This document shows, piece by piece, positions 30,991-41,198 of a stretch of DNA of 64,000 nt. The stretch comes from Polynucleobacter sinensis (GTDB taxonomy: Bacteria > Pseudomonadota > Gammaproteobacteria > Burkholderiales > Burkholderiaceae). Under the pieces are notes generated by a model that was not told the DNA's origin, made no database searches, and worked only from the letters and a program-made list of their open reading frames with translations. Location: assembly GCF_001595985.1 (NCBI RefSeq), contig NZ_LOJJ01000003.1, positions 248,001-312,000 on the forward strand, in the 5' to 3' direction. Position 1 is the stretch's first letter, and each line of letters starts with the position of its first letter. Both the position numbers and the translations under genes were made by a program.

Positions 30991-32625
30991 ATGTTTGCAG
31001 GCATGAATACTGGTGTTGCGCCTTCCTTGGCGCCACAACATATGGCGTTAATTCCGCCAGAGCGTTTAGCAGAAATTCAAAAGGAATACTTCACTGAATT
31101 GGCACATCTTGCGACCAATCCAGATTCAATTGAACTGAAGGATCGTCGCTTCTCTGGCAAGGCTTGGCACTCTTCTTGGAGCAAGATGATTGCTGCAACT
31201 TATTTGCTGAACTCCAAACACCTACACGCACTTGCAAAAGCAGTAGAGGCTGACGAAAAAACCAAGGTCAAAATTCTGTTCACGACAGAACAAATGATTG
31301 ATGCATTATCTCCATCGAATTTCATCGCAACCAATCCTGAAGTTCTAGAAAATATTATCAGTACGCAAGGCCAGTCGATTCAAAATGGCATCGTGAATCT
31401 GTTGGGCGATCTGAAAAAAGGCAAGGTTTCGCAAACGGATGAGAGTGCATTTGAAGTCGGTAAAAATATTGCCACTACAGAAGGCAAAGTTGTTTTCCGC
31501 AATCATCTTTTTGAATTAATTCAGTACACACCATTAACAGATACTGTTTTCGAGCGCCCTTATTTAATGGTGCCCCCTTGTATTAATAAATACTATATTT
31601 TGGATTTGCAACCTGATAATTCGGTTGTACGTTATATGGTTGAACAAGGCCACACTGTATTTTTGGTTTCTTGGAAAAATCCTGATGCATCAATGTCTAA
31701 GGTTACTTGGGATGATTATGTTGGCGATGGCGTCATTAAAGCCATTGAAGTCACAAGAGACATCGGTGGTACCGACCAAATTAATGCGCTGGGTTTTTGT
31801 GTTGGCGGTACCCTGACATCGACTGCGATAGCAGTGCTGGCGGCACGCAAAAAGGATTACATCGCCAGCTTGACCCTATTCACGACACTATTAGACTTCA
31901 GTGACACTGGAATACTAGACGTCTTCATTGATGAGAACATGGTGAAGTTACGTGAATCCACCATCGGAGGCGAGGGCGGTCACTACGGCATGATGTCAGG
32001 CCTAGAGCTTGGCAATACCTTTTCCTTCTTAAGGCCAAATGATCTCGTTTGGAACTACGTTGTTGAAAATTATCTCAAAGGAAATTCACCGCCTCCATTT
32101 GATTTGCTCTACTGGAATGGTGACTCTACCAATCTACCGGGACCCATGTACTGCTGGTACTTGCGCCATACCTATTTGCAAAATGAATTAATCAAGCCAG
32201 GCAAGCTTACCGTCTGCGGTGAAAAAGTGGATTTGGGCAAGATAACCGTGCCTGCTTATATCTATGCATCGCATGATGATCACATCGTTCCATGGAAGTC
32301 GGCCTATGAATCCACGCATATCCTCAAGGGTAAGAATCGTTTTGTACTTGGCGCCTCCGGACACATTGCCGGAGTGATTAACCCTCCGGCAAAAAACAAG
32401 CGTCATTATTTTGAAAACAATCAATTGGCAAAGACTGCTGATGAGTGGTTTGCTGGCGCCAAGGACATCAAGGGAAGTTGGTGGCCAAATTATGCGCAAT
32501 GGTTGGAGCAGTTTGGCGGCAAGAAAATTAAAGCCAGTAAGACATTTGGTAATACACGATACAAATCATTAGAAGCTGCGCCTGGTAAGTACGTGAAAGA
32601 AAAAATAACAGCAGCTAATTCATAA
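30991..32625 (+). CDS. phaC: Class I poly(3-hydroxyalkanoate) synthase PhaC
   Basis: Polymerises (R)-3-hydroxyacyl-CoA into storage polyester. 544 residues. The lipase-like box GFCVGG carries the catalytic Cys; the Asp is probably in YIYASHDDHIVP and the His in LGASGHIAG. An in-frame ATG at 31003 is an alternative start. Followed after 21 bases by phaB; phaA is not between them, unlike Cupriavidus. Confidence 0.97.
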   Translation: MFAGMNTGVAPSLAPQHMALIPPERLAEIQKEYFTELAHLATNPDSIELKDRRFSGKAWHSSWSKMIAATYLLNSKHLHALAKAVEADEKTKVKILFTTEQMIDALSPSNFIATNPEVLENIISTQGQSIQNGIVNLLGDLKKGKVSQTDESAFEVGKNIATTEGKVVFRNHLFELIQYTPLTDTVFERPYLMVPPCINKYYILDLQPDNSVVRYMVEQGHTVFLVSWKNPDASMSKVTWDDYVGDGVIKAIEVTRDIGGTDQINALGFCVGGTLTSTAIAVLAARKKDYIASLTLFTTLLDFSDTGILDVFIDENMVKLRESTIGGEGGHYGMMSGLELGNTFSFLRPNDLVWNYVVENYLKGNSPPPFDLLYWNGDSTNLPGPMYCWYLRHTYLQNELIKPGKLTVCGEKVDLGKITVPAYIYASHDDHIVPWKSAYESTHILKGKNRFVLGASGHIAGVINPPAKNKRHYFENNQLAKTADEWFAGAKDIKGSWWPNYAQWLEQFGGKKIKASKTFGNTRYKSLEAAPGKYVKEKITAANS

Positions 32626-32646
32626 TATTTTTACAAGGGGAATCAC

Positions 32647-33387
32647 ATGTCTCAAAAGATTGCATATGTAACTGGTGGTATGGGTGGAATTGGTACCGCT
32701 ATTTGTCAGCGCCTTGCAAAGGATGGTTTTAAGGTTATCGCTGGTTGTGGCCCAAATTCACCACGTAAAGACCGTTGGTTGGGTGAGCAAAAAGCATTGG
32801 GTTATGACTTTATAGCTTCAGAAGGAAACGTTTCTGACTGGGATAGCACTGTTGCCGCCTTTGACAAGGTGAAGGCTGAAGTCGGTCGCGTCGACGTTCT
32901 TGTAAATAATGCAGGTATCACGCGTGACAGCGTATTCCGTAAGATGACGCCTGATGCTTGGAAGGCCGTAATCGATACCAATCTCAATTCTTTATTTAAC
33001 GTCACTAAGCAAGTGGTTGATGGCATGGCGGATAACAATTGGGGTCGCATTATCAATATCTCCTCTGTTAATGGCCAAAAAGGACAATTCGGGCAGTCAA
33101 ACTATTCGACCGCAAAAGCAGGTCTTCATGGCTTTACGATGGCTTTGTCACAAGAATTAGCCTCCAAAGGAGTTACCGTCAATACCGTATCTCCCGGCTA
33201 CATTGGGACCGATATGGTCAAGGCCATTCGCGAGGATGTGCTTGAGAAAATTGTTTCGGGTATTCCGGTCAAGCGTTTAGGCACTCCTGAAGAGATTGCT
33301 TCAATCTGTTGTTGGATTGCTTCAGATGATGGTGGGTATGCAACTGGTGCCGACTTTTCACTCAACGGCGGCCTGCATACGGGTTAA
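32647..33387 (+). CDS. phaB: Acetoacetyl-CoA reductase PhaB
   Basis: NADPH-dependent short-chain dehydrogenase, 246 residues, supplying (R)-3-hydroxybutyryl-CoA. Nucleotide loop VTGGMGGIGTAI, NNAG, active Ser in INISSVNG, and YSTAK (Y-x3-K). AAGGGG precedes the ATG. Downstream of phaC and upstream of the regulator phaR. Confidence 0.96.
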   Translation: MSQKIAYVTGGMGGIGTAICQRLAKDGFKVIAGCGPNSPRKDRWLGEQKALGYDFIASEGNVSDWDSTVAAFDKVKAEVGRVDVLVNNAGITRDSVFRKMTPDAWKAVIDTNLNSLFNVTKQVVDGMADNNWGRIINISSVNGQKGQFGQSNYSTAKAGLHGFTMALSQELASKGVTVNTVSPGYIGTDMVKAIREDVLEKIVSGIPVKRLGTPEEIASICCWIASDDGGYATGADFSLNGGLHTG

Positions 33388-33421
33388 AAGCCCCAAAATA
33401 GCTGTTTTAGTACTGCATACG

Positions 33422-33466
33422 TCGGCATATTTACCTTTAGATCAAACTAGGGATAAACTATGCCGA
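33422..33466. promoter_or_regulatory. Inverted repeat in the phaB-phaR spacer
   Basis: TCGGCATA (33422-33429) and TATGCCGA (33459-33466) are exact inverted copies, 29 bases apart, in the 114-base spacer before phaR. It could be an operator pair for autorepression by PhaR or a leader hairpin. I have not found the same motif elsewhere by eye. Confidence 0.35.
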
Positions 33467-33501
33467 TGTTGCATTGCGGTATTAAGAATTAGGAAAATAT
33501 T

Positions 33502-34062
33502 ATGGCTACACGTTCTAAGAAGGCTGGCGAAGCTCGCCTCATTAAAAAATATCCGAATCGTCGTTTGTACGACACTCAGACTAGTACTTATGTCACGCTC
33601 TCCGATATTAAAAATTTGGTGATGTCCGGGGATGCTTTCAGTGTAGTTGATGCAAAGACTGACGATGATCTAACGCGCAATATTTTGTTGCAAATTATTT
33701 TGGAGGAAGAGGCGGGTGGTGCGCCAGTTTTCTCCACTCAAATGCTTTCTCAGATCATTCGTTTCTACGGCAATTCCATGCAAGGCCTCATGGGTAGTTA
33801 TCTCGAAAAGACCATGCAATCTTTTGTAGACATTCACAATAAGTTAGGCGATCAAACACAAGGTCTCGGCGCTGGAAGCACTCCCGAGGCTTGGGCAAAA
33901 ATGCTTAATCTCCAAAATCCCATGATGCAAGGCTTGATGGGTAATTACATGGAACAAAGTAAAGATTTGTTTTTAAAAATGCAAGAGCAAATGCAAAACT
34001 CGCCAACAATCTTTAGCGGATTTCCATTTACACCGCAACCAACTAAAACAGAAAAAGAATAG
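33502..34062 (+). CDS. phaR: PHA synthesis repressor PhaR
   Basis: 186 residues. N-terminal DNA-binding/PHB-accumulation domain [20 protein letters not shown] and following helix [18 protein letters not shown], then Met/Gln-rich C-terminal amphipathic helices ([20 protein letters not shown]) thought to bind PHA granules. In Cupriavidus PhaR represses phasin genes and itself until polymer titrates it. rimO begins 2 bases later. Confidence 0.95.
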   Translation: MATRSKKAGEARLIKKYPNRRLYDTQTSTYVTLSDIKNLVMSGDAFSVVDAKTDDDLTRNILLQIILEEEAGGAPVFSTQMLSQIIRFYGNSMQGLMGSYLEKTMQSFVDIHNKLGDQTQGLGAGSTPEAWAKMLNLQNPMMQGLMGNYMEQSKDLFLKMQEQMQNSPTIFSGFPFTPQPTKTEKE

Positions 34063-34064
34063 TT

Positions 34065-35423
34065 GTGGCGGGTAAAGTTGGTTTTGTTTCCTTGGGCTGC
34101 CCCAAGGCATTAGTAGATTCCGAGTTGATTCTTACCCAGTTAAGTGCCGAAGGTTACGAGACTGCTAAGGATTACTCTGGCGCTGATTTAGTGGTGGTCA
34201 ATACCTGTGGCTTTATTGATTCTGCCGTGGAGGAAAGTCTTGCCGCCATTGGCGAAGCACTTTCTGAAAACGGCAAAGTTATTGTTACTGGTTGCCTGGG
34301 TGCACGCAAGAATGCGGACGGCTCTGATTTAATTCAAAGTATTCATCCTAAGGTGCTTGCTGTTACCGGACCCCATGCGACTGATGAGGTAATGCAGGCT
34401 ATTCATTTGCATCTACCTAAGCCGCATGATCCATTCACTGATTTATTGCCACCGATTGGTGTCAAACTCACTCCAAAACATTACGCCTATCTTAAGATTT
34501 CCGAAGGATGCAATCACCGCTGTACCTTTTGTATTATTCCTAGCTTGCGCGGTGATTTGGTTTCGCGTCCTATTGGCGAGGTTTTGCTAGAAGCTAAAAA
34601 ATTATTCGAGTCAGGCGTTAAGGAGTTGCTAGTTGTATCTCAGGACACCAGCGCTTACGGCGTAGATATTCAATATCGCACTGGTTTTTGGGGTGGCAAA
34701 CCGGTGAAGACGCGCATGTTTGATTTGGTGAATGCCCTCAATCAGATCGCCCGCGAACATCAAGCATGGGTAAGATTGCATTATGTTTATCCCTATCCTC
34801 ATGTAGATGATATTTTGCCTTTAATGGCGGAATTTTCCGAGCATGGTTTTGGTGTGTTGCCTTACCTTGATATTCCCCTGCAGCATGCTCACCCAGATGT
34901 GCTCAAGCGTATGAAGCGTCCAGCGAGCGGTGAAAAAAATATCGAGCGGATTGCTGCCTGGAGAGCCGCTTGCCCTGACTTAGTCATTCGCAGCACTTTT
35001 ATTGCTGGCTTTCCTGGAGAGACTGAGGAAGAGTTTCAATATCTTTTGGATTTCTTGGATGAGGCTCAGATTGACCGCGCAGGTTGCTTTGCGTACTCCC
35101 CCGTGGATGGAGCAACTGCAAACGCATTAGACAACCCGGTGCCTGACCCCATTAGAGAAGAGCGTCGCGCTCGCTTTATGGCCAAGGCTGAGGCTATCTC
35201 TACAAACCGACTTGCTAAAAAAATAGGCAAACGCATTCAGGTCATTATCGATCGAGTGGATGAATCTGGTGGAATTGGCCGAACAACTGGGGATGCCCCT
35301 GAAATTGATGGTTTGGTCAGGGTTTTACCTCCCAGTAAGCCGTCAAAACGCTATCGCGCTGGAGAAATCATCAAAGCAACGGTGATTAGCTCCCAAGGGC
35401 ATGACCTAATAGCCGAAACTTGA
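34065..35423 (+). CDS. rimO: Ribosomal protein S12 methylthiotransferase RimO
   Basis: Radical-SAM enzyme adding a methylthio group to Asp88 of S12. 452 residues: UPF0004 domain with Cys ligands ([24 protein letters not shown]), radical-SAM motif CNHRCTFC, and a C-terminal TRAM domain. GTG start two bases after the phaR stop. Presumably translationally coupled to phaR. Confidence 0.95.
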   Translation: MAGKVGFVSLGCPKALVDSELILTQLSAEGYETAKDYSGADLVVVNTCGFIDSAVEESLAAIGEALSENGKVIVTGCLGARKNADGSDLIQSIHPKVLAVTGPHATDEVMQAIHLHLPKPHDPFTDLLPPIGVKLTPKHYAYLKISEGCNHRCTFCIIPSLRGDLVSRPIGEVLLEAKKLFESGVKELLVVSQDTSAYGVDIQYRTGFWGGKPVKTRMFDLVNALNQIAREHQAWVRLHYVYPYPHVDDILPLMAEFSEHGFGVLPYLDIPLQHAHPDVLKRMKRPASGEKNIERIAAWRAACPDLVIRSTFIAGFPGETEEEFQYLLDFLDEAQIDRAGCFAYSPVDGATANALDNPVPDPIREERRARFMAKAEAISTNRLAKKIGKRIQVIIDRVDESGGIGRTTGDAPEIDGLVRVLPPSKPSKRYRAGEIIKATVISSQGHDLIAET

Positions 35424-35472
35424 CTATTAGAATAAAAATAGTATCTGGGCCCGATGTTAGGGTCGTTAATTT

Positions 35473-35484
35473 GCCTAATTAGGC
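35473..35484. promoter_or_regulatory. Palindrome upstream of the thiolase gene
   Basis: GCCTAATTAGGC is a perfect 12-base palindrome 18 bases upstream of the thiolase ATG, in a 79-base spacer. A candidate operator; no cognate regulator is evident. Confidence 0.35.
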
Positions 35485-35502
35485 GCAGCTAAGGGGATTG
35501 AT

Positions 35503-36687
35503 ATGGGTCGTGACGTCGTCGTATTAAGTGCTGTACGTTCTGCAATTGGTGCCTTCAATGGATCACTGAGTAGCTTTGAGCCTTCTGAGCTCGGCGGTAT
35601 TGTGATGAAGGAGGCCGTTGCCCGCTCTGGAGTAGATCCTGCGTTAATTAATTATGTGACCGTAGGCAATACTATTCCTACGGACAGTCGCTATGCCTAT
35701 GTCGCTCGCGTTGCCTCCATCCAGGCCGGTCTACCAATGGAATCTGTGGCGATGGCATTGAATCGTTTATGTAGCTCTGGCTTGCAAGCGATTGTGACAA
35801 CAGCCCAAGCCATCATGCTGGGTGACTGTGATTACGGTATTGGTGGTGGCGTAGAAGTAATGTCTCGCGGGATGTATGGCTCACCAGCAATGCGCAGTGG
35901 CGCTCGTATGGGTGACACTAAGATGCTCGACTTGATGGTGGCCGTTTTAACTGATCCATTTGGCGTAGGTCATATGGGTGTTACCGCCGAAAACTTGGTG
36001 GAAAAATGGAAGCTCACACGCGAAGAGCAAGATGCACTCGCAGTGGAATCTCATCGTCGTGCAGCTAATGCCATTAAAGAGGGCCGCTTTAAATCGCAGA
36101 TTGTTCCAATCACCATCAAAACTCGTAAGGGTGATGTCGTATTTGATACTGACGAGCATTGCAAGCCTGATACCACCATGGAGACTCTGGCGAAGATGAA
36201 GGCCGTCTTTAAGAAAGAGGGCGGTAGTGTGACCGCTGGAAATGCTTCAGGCATTAACGATGGCGCTGCGTTCTTCGTCTTAGCTGATGCTGAAACAGCC
36301 AAGAAGGCTGGTCAGAAACCAATCGCACGTTTGGTGTCATATGCTATTGCCGGTGTACCCAATCACATCATGGGCGAAGGTCCAATTCCGGCGACGAAGA
36401 TTGCTCTTGAGCGCGCCGGCTTGAAGTTGGATCAGATCGACGTCATCGAATCTAATGAGGCTTTTGCTGCTCAGGCACTAGCTGTTACTAAAGGCCTTGG
36501 TTTGGATCCAGCAAAGACCAATGTGAACGGCGGTGCGATTGCATTAGGCCACCCAATTGGTTGCTCTGGTGCTGCAATTGCTACTAAGGCGATTCATGAA
36601 TTGCATCGCGTTCAAGGCAGGTATGCCTTAGTAACTATGTGTATTGGTGGCGGTCAAGGTATTGCAACGATTTTCGAGCGCCTGTAA
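35503..36687 (+). CDS. Acetyl-CoA C-acyltransferase (thiolase), BktB-like
   Basis: 394-residue thiolase condensing acyl-CoAs. Active-site Cys in NRLCSSGLQA, His in ALGHPIGCSG, and second Cys in CIGGGQG. The C-terminus (RVQGRYALVTMCIGGGQGIA) and the DTDEHC region resemble Cupriavidus BktB, which accepts propionyl-CoA as well as acetyl-CoA. Located just after rimO, close to phaCBR, so it likely supplies acetoacetyl-CoA for PHA. It could also serve fatty-acid breakdown. Confidence 0.9.
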   Translation: MGRDVVVLSAVRSAIGAFNGSLSSFEPSELGGIVMKEAVARSGVDPALINYVTVGNTIPTDSRYAYVARVASIQAGLPMESVAMALNRLCSSGLQAIVTTAQAIMLGDCDYGIGGGVEVMSRGMYGSPAMRSGARMGDTKMLDLMVAVLTDPFGVGHMGVTAENLVEKWKLTREEQDALAVESHRRAANAIKEGRFKSQIVPITIKTRKGDVVFDTDEHCKPDTTMETLAKMKAVFKKEGGSVTAGNASGINDGAAFFVLADAETAKKAGQKPIARLVSYAIAGVPNHIMGEGPIPATKIALERAGLKLDQIDVIESNEAFAAQALAVTKGLGLDPAKTNVNGGAIALGHPIGCSGAAIATKAIHELHRVQGRYALVTMCIGGGQGIATIFERL

Positions 36688-36727
36688 GTTAAATAGTAAT
36701 CGCTTCAGATTTACTGCTATTCGCTAA

Positions 36728-37618
36728 TTAAGCGATGAGTAGTAGAGCAGCATCCAAGCCGACTCGGTCAAAAGCCGCGTCGGCTTTTTCTTTCACAATT
36801 GGTTTTGCGCGGTATGCAATGCTGATGCCAGAGCCATGCATCATTGGTAAATCGTTCGAGCCATCCCCCATGGTGATGGCATGATTTTTATGGCAACTCA
36901 TTAGAGAGCAGGCTTGATCAAGATAAGCGGCTTTAGCAGCACCATCGACAATATCTCCAATCACTTTGCCGGTGAGTTTGCCATCAATGATTTCTAAAGT
37001 ATTAGCTTGAGTTTGCTTGAAACCCAATTCCTTCTTTAGTTTTTCGGTAAAGAATGTGAATCCACCAGAAACTAGCAGCGTATAAAGACCTAAATGATTT
37101 GCACCTGATAGCAATTCTGAGGCACCGGGATTAGGGCGAAGTCGCTCCCGATATACCGACTCCAAAACATCGGCATGAACACCCTCTAACAATGCAACAC
37201 GTCTACGCAAACTCTCTTTAAAGTCTTTGATTTCACCGCGCATCGTAGCCTCAGTTATTTCAGAGACTGCAGTTTTTTTACCTGTGAAGTCGGCAATTTC
37301 ATCTATACATTCAATATTGATGAGGGTTGAATCCATATCCATTGCCAATACCTTGACTTGATCAGGTTTAAAGCCTGCGGAAAGGAATGCTAAATCAACA
37401 TTGTGAGCGGCAGCAATATCTCGCATTGCAATACGCGCTTCAGGCGTTAAGGATTTATTACTAGACCAGCGGGACGAGAAGTAAGTTATTTTTTGTTCAT
37501 TATGTTTGATGCCATGAATCTCGATGCCTAGGACTTTGGCATGAGCGTTCAGTGCATCGTTTAGTGCCGCAGGGATGGGCTCATCAGAAAGTGCGACCAA
37601 AGTAAGGTGATTGGACAT
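36728..37618 (-). CDS. serB: Phosphoserine phosphatase SerB
   Basis: Last step of serine synthesis. 296 residues with an N-terminal ACT-like region and a HAD phosphatase core: D-x-D-x-T in AMDMDSTLINIE, LVSGGF, and GDGSNDLPMM. Downstream of mfd on the same strand (14-base gap), likely co-transcribed. Confidence 0.95.
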   Translation of the reverse strand: MSNHLTLVALSDEPIPAALNDALNAHAKVLGIEIHGIKHNEQKITYFSSRWSSNKSLTPEARIAMRDIAAAHNVDLAFLSAGFKPDQVKVLAMDMDSTLINIECIDEIADFTGKKTAVSEITEATMRGEIKDFKESLRRRVALLEGVHADVLESVYRERLRPNPGASELLSGANHLGLYTLLVSGGFTFFTEKLKKELGFKQTQANTLEIIDGKLTGKVIGDIVDGAAKAAYLDQACSLMSCHKNHAITMGDGSNDLPMMHGSGISIAYRAKPIVKEKADAAFDRVGLDAALLLIA

Positions 37619-37632
37619 GACGGATATGTATT

Positions 37633-40600
37633 TTAGTTAACTTGGGCGCTAGTTAGCATAGCGGATTCATTCAGGCTGCGGAGTATTTTGCGAATGTGGT
37701 CTAGACGTTGCTCTAGTTTCTCAAAATCCTTTTCTCTTTGGGGGAGAACTTTTAACTTATCCTGCCCGTTAAGTTGAATGAACTTTGATGACTGAATGAG
37801 TTGAATAATTTTCATTGGATCAATCGGCGGATTGGGAATGAACTGGATCTGAATAGATACCGGTGTGGCATCAATCTTCTTGATTCCGAAACCAGCCATC
37901 TCCAGGCGCAGGCGATGGGTTTCATAGAAAGACTTTGCTTGATCTGGCAAGTCGCCAAAACGATCCACTAATTCTTCGCGCAATCCCATGAGTTCAGAAA
38001 AATCGCTTGTCCCCGCAAAGCGTTTATAGAGCGAGAGGCGTTCATGGACATCCGGGCAATAATCATTTGGCAATAGTGCGGGAACACCCAGATTAACATC
38101 GGTAGTCGCTTGGAGTGGCGCCAAGAGATCAGGCTCCTTACCACTGCGCAATGATTTGACGGCACGGTTTAGCATCTCAGTGTAAAGCTGAAAACCAATC
38201 TCATGGATTTCTCCAGATTGTTTATCGCCCAATACTTCGCCAGCACCACGAATCTCTAGATCATGCATAGCCAAATAGAATCCAGAGCCTAGCTCCTCCA
38301 TCGCCTGGATCGCATTCAATCTTAATTGTGCCTGTTTACTCAAAGCTTCTGGGTCGGGTACAAGGAGGTAGGCATAGGCTTGATGGTGAGAGCGACCTAC
38401 ACGACCACGTAATTGATGTAATTGCGCTAGTCCAAATTTATCTGCTCGATGCATGATGATGGTATTTGCGGTAGGGACGTCAATACCAGTTTCAATAATG
38501 GTGGTACACAAAAGGATATTGGTGCGCTGAGTCACAAATTCACGCATGACCGACTCGAGTTCGCGTTCATGCATTTGTCCATGGGCAACGCTGATACGAG
38601 CCTCGGGTATGAGCTCCTGCAAAGCATGCTTACGATTCTGAATCGTTTCCACCTCGTTATGCAGGAAATAAACTTGGCCACCACGTTTAATTTCACGCAA
38701 TACTGCCTCACGTATAACCCCATCACCTTCACGACGAACAAATGTTTTGATGGCTAAGCGTTTTTGCGGAGCCGTGGCAATAATTGAAAACTCTCTGAGA
38801 CCTTCCATCGCCATCCCTAGAGTTCTTGGAATAGGGGTTGCAGTTAGCGTCAATATATCGACCTCAGCACGCAAAGCTTTTAATGCGTCTTTCTGTCTCA
38901 CACCAAAGCGATGCTCCTCATCAACAATGACAAGACCTAGATTGGCAAATTGAGTTTCTTTTGAGAGAAGTTTATGAGTGCCAATAATAATGTCTGCTTC
39001 GCCTTTCGCAATAGCATCTAATGCGGCGTTAATTTCTTTGGTAGTTTTAAATCGCGAGAGTTCTACGATGCGAACCGGCCAATCTGCGAAACGGTCTTTC
39101 CAGGTGGCTACATGTTGCTCGGCCAGTAGTGTAGTTGGCGCAAGAATCGCCACTTGCTTTCCACCCATGACGGCGACAAAGCTAGCGCGCAAAGCAACCT
39201 CAGTTTTACCGAAACCCACATCACCACAAATCAGACGATCCATCGGAGTGCCACTAGTCATATCGCCAATGACTGCTGCAATGGCATTAGCTTGATCAGG
39301 CGTCTCTTCAAATCCAAAGCTCTCAGCAAACGCAGCATAGTCGTGAGCAGAATATTCGAATGCATGACCTTTGCGAACTGCTCTGGCGGCATAAAGACCC
39401 AGTAACTCTGCTGCTGTATCACGAATCTGCTGAGCTGCTTTCCGTTTGGCCTTATCCCACTGACCTGAACCGAGCTGATGTAATGGTGCAGAGTCAGGAT
39501 CTGATCCAGCGTAGCGGGTAACCATTTGTAATTGTTGAACAGGCACATAGAGCGTTGCCTCATTGGCATAAACCAAGTGCAAGAACTCCTCAAAAATGGG
39601 TTCTTCCTTAGGAGGCGCTAAATTGAGCAATACCAAGCCTTGATAGCGACCGATACCATGATCCGAATGCACCACAGGATCACCTATCTTGAGCTCAGAC
39701 AGATCCTTAAACAGCATGTCGGGATCGGCACTCTCGCTATCTTTCCCTTTGCGTCTTTGGCGCGCGGTATTGGTAAATAATTCCGCCTCAGTTACTACGA
39801 TGAGATTTTCTGCGGGCCAAGTAAAGCCATTAAACAAGGGGGCGGTGACTAATCCAAAAAGAGATTCGCTTTTAATAAAGTCCGCAACACTATCAAAGCC
39901 CTCAGGTTTAAGTTGATATAGCGGTCGACCGTGATGCCCAGCGACCCCATTGCTTTCTTCAAATAATTGACGAATTGATTCTTTACGACCTGCGGTGTCG
40001 CAGCAAATGAGAATGCGTACTTTTTCCTGCGATACGAGTGAGCGTAGTCGGTTGATGGGGTCTGCATCGCGACGATGGACTGAGAGATCGGGGACAGCTA
40101 AAAATTGCGGGGTTTCTTTGGATTCTTTTTCTAGTGCTAGGCGCGCATTAGGTTTGATGGCCGTGAAGAATTGATCTACATCTAAAAATAAAGCGCCTGG
40201 TGGAAGTATGGGGCGATCAAGGTCATGCTTTAAGAATTCGTATCTCGAGATCGTGTCCTTCCAAAACCCTTTAATGGAATCTTCAAGATTCCCGGAAGTA
40301 ACAATCCACACCGGATCGCCTGAGCGAGGAAAGTAATCGAAAACGCTTGAGGTCTCTTCAAAGAACAAGGTGAGATAAGATTCGATACCTGCACTAGGTA
40401 TACCAAGGTTCGCATCTTTATAGATCGAACATCGCGTGGGATCACCCTCGAAAACTTCACGCCAGCGGCCTCTAAAAGCCGTTCGAGAAGCATCATCAAA
40501 AGGAAACTCATGACCCGGTAAAAGGCGAACCTCTTTTACTGGGTATAAGCTTCGCTGAGTGTCGGGGTCAAATGCACGAATCTGCTCAATCTCATCGCCA

Positions 40601-41175
40601 AATAAATCGAGGCGATATGGCAGGCTCGAACCCATGGGAAACAAATCAATCAATCCACCACGAATACTGTATTCACCAGGGCGCATTACAGCGCTTACTG
40701 GGTCATACCCAGCTTGTTGTAATTGCAGTTTTAGTGCTGCTTCATTGAGGCTGTCACCCTGTCTGAAGAAAAAGGTATGACCGGATAGAAAATTCGGTGG
40801 GCCAAGCCGCTGCAGGGCGGTGGTTACCGGAACTAAAACAATGTCACAGCTACCGTTTAATAGTTCATATAAGGTTGCTAAACGCTCAGAGACTAAATCT
40901 TGATGTGGAGAAAAGTGGTCATACGGCAGAATTTCCCAATCCGGAAGTAAGCGAACTTTGAGTTGCGGACCAAAAGCTGGGATTTCGTCCAAGAGACGCT
41001 GAGCCTCTTGGGCTTGAGCGCAAAACACCACCATGACAGAGAATTCAGACCGATGGTGAAGGGCCGATTGGGCGATTAGGGCGGCATCAGAGGAGCCAAC
41101 CAGGCCCGAAAAGGTAAAGCGCTGCCCAGCCCGCGGTGCAGGTATGGGGGGTGCTTGTTTTAATGCATCAGACAT
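37633..41175 (-). CDS. mfd: Transcription-repair coupling factor Mfd
   Basis: Displaces RNA polymerase stalled at lesions and recruits UvrA. 1180 residues: UvrB-homology module (1-350), RNA-polymerase-interacting domain (KIGDPVVHSDHGIGRYQG, about 490), superfamily-2 translocase (CGDVGFGKTEVALR; VIVDEEHRFGV; QLRGRVGRS), and the C-terminal TRCF domain. Divergent from ispD with only 23 bases between starts. Confidence 0.96.
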   Translation of the reverse strand: MSDALKQAPPIPAPRAGQRFTFSGLVGSSDAALIAQSALHHRSEFSVMVVFCAQAQEAQRLLDEIPAFGPQLKVRLLPDWEILPYDHFSPHQDLVSERLATLYELLNGSCDIVLVPVTTALQRLGPPNFLSGHTFFFRQGDSLNEAALKLQLQQAGYDPVSAVMRPGEYSIRGGLIDLFPMGSSLPYRLDLFGDEIEQIRAFDPDTQRSLYPVKEVRLLPGHEFPFDDASRTAFRGRWREVFEGDPTRCSIYKDANLGIPSAGIESYLTLFFEETSSVFDYFPRSGDPVWIVTSGNLEDSIKGFWKDTISRYEFLKHDLDRPILPPGALFLDVDQFFTAIKPNARLALEKESKETPQFLAVPDLSVHRRDADPINRLRSLVSQEKVRILICCDTAGRKESIRQLFEESNGVAGHHGRPLYQLKPEGFDSVADFIKSESLFGLVTAPLFNGFTWPAENLIVVTEAELFTNTARQRRKGKDSESADPDMLFKDLSELKIGDPVVHSDHGIGRYQGLVLLNLAPPKEEPIFEEFLHLVYANEATLYVPVQQLQMVTRYAGSDPDSAPLHQLGSGQWDKAKRKAAQQIRDTAAELLGLYAARAVRKGHAFEYSAHDYAAFAESFGFEETPDQANAIAAVIGDMTSGTPMDRLICGDVGFGKTEVALRASFVAVMGGKQVAILAPTTLLAEQHVATWKDRFADWPVRIVELSRFKTTKEINAALDAIAKGEADIIIGTHKLLSKETQFANLGLVIVDEEHRFGVRQKDALKALRAEVDILTLTATPIPRTLGMAMEGLREFSIIATAPQKRLAIKTFVRREGDGVIREAVLREIKRGGQVYFLHNEVETIQNRKHALQELIPEARISVAHGQMHERELESVMREFVTQRTNILLCTTIIETGIDVPTANTIIMHRADKFGLAQLHQLRGRVGRSHHQAYAYLLVPDPEALSKQAQLRLNAIQAMEELGSGFYLAMHDLEIRGAGEVLGDKQSGEIHEIGFQLYTEMLNRAVKSLRSGKEPDLLAPLQATTDVNLGVPALLPNDYCPDVHERLSLYKRFAGTSDFSELMGLREELVDRFGDLPDQAKSFYETHRLRLEMAGFGIKKIDATPVSIQIQFIPNPPIDPMKIIQLIQSSKFIQLNGQDKLKVLPQREKDFEKLEQRLDHIRKILRSLNESAMLTSAQVN

Positions 41176-41198
41176 CTTTTGTCATTATAGAATCAGGT

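Noticed and set aside
36699..36736. 7-base inverted repeat ATCGCTT/AAGCGAT between the thiolase and serB
   Set aside because: Weak and without a U-tract; not enough to call a terminator.
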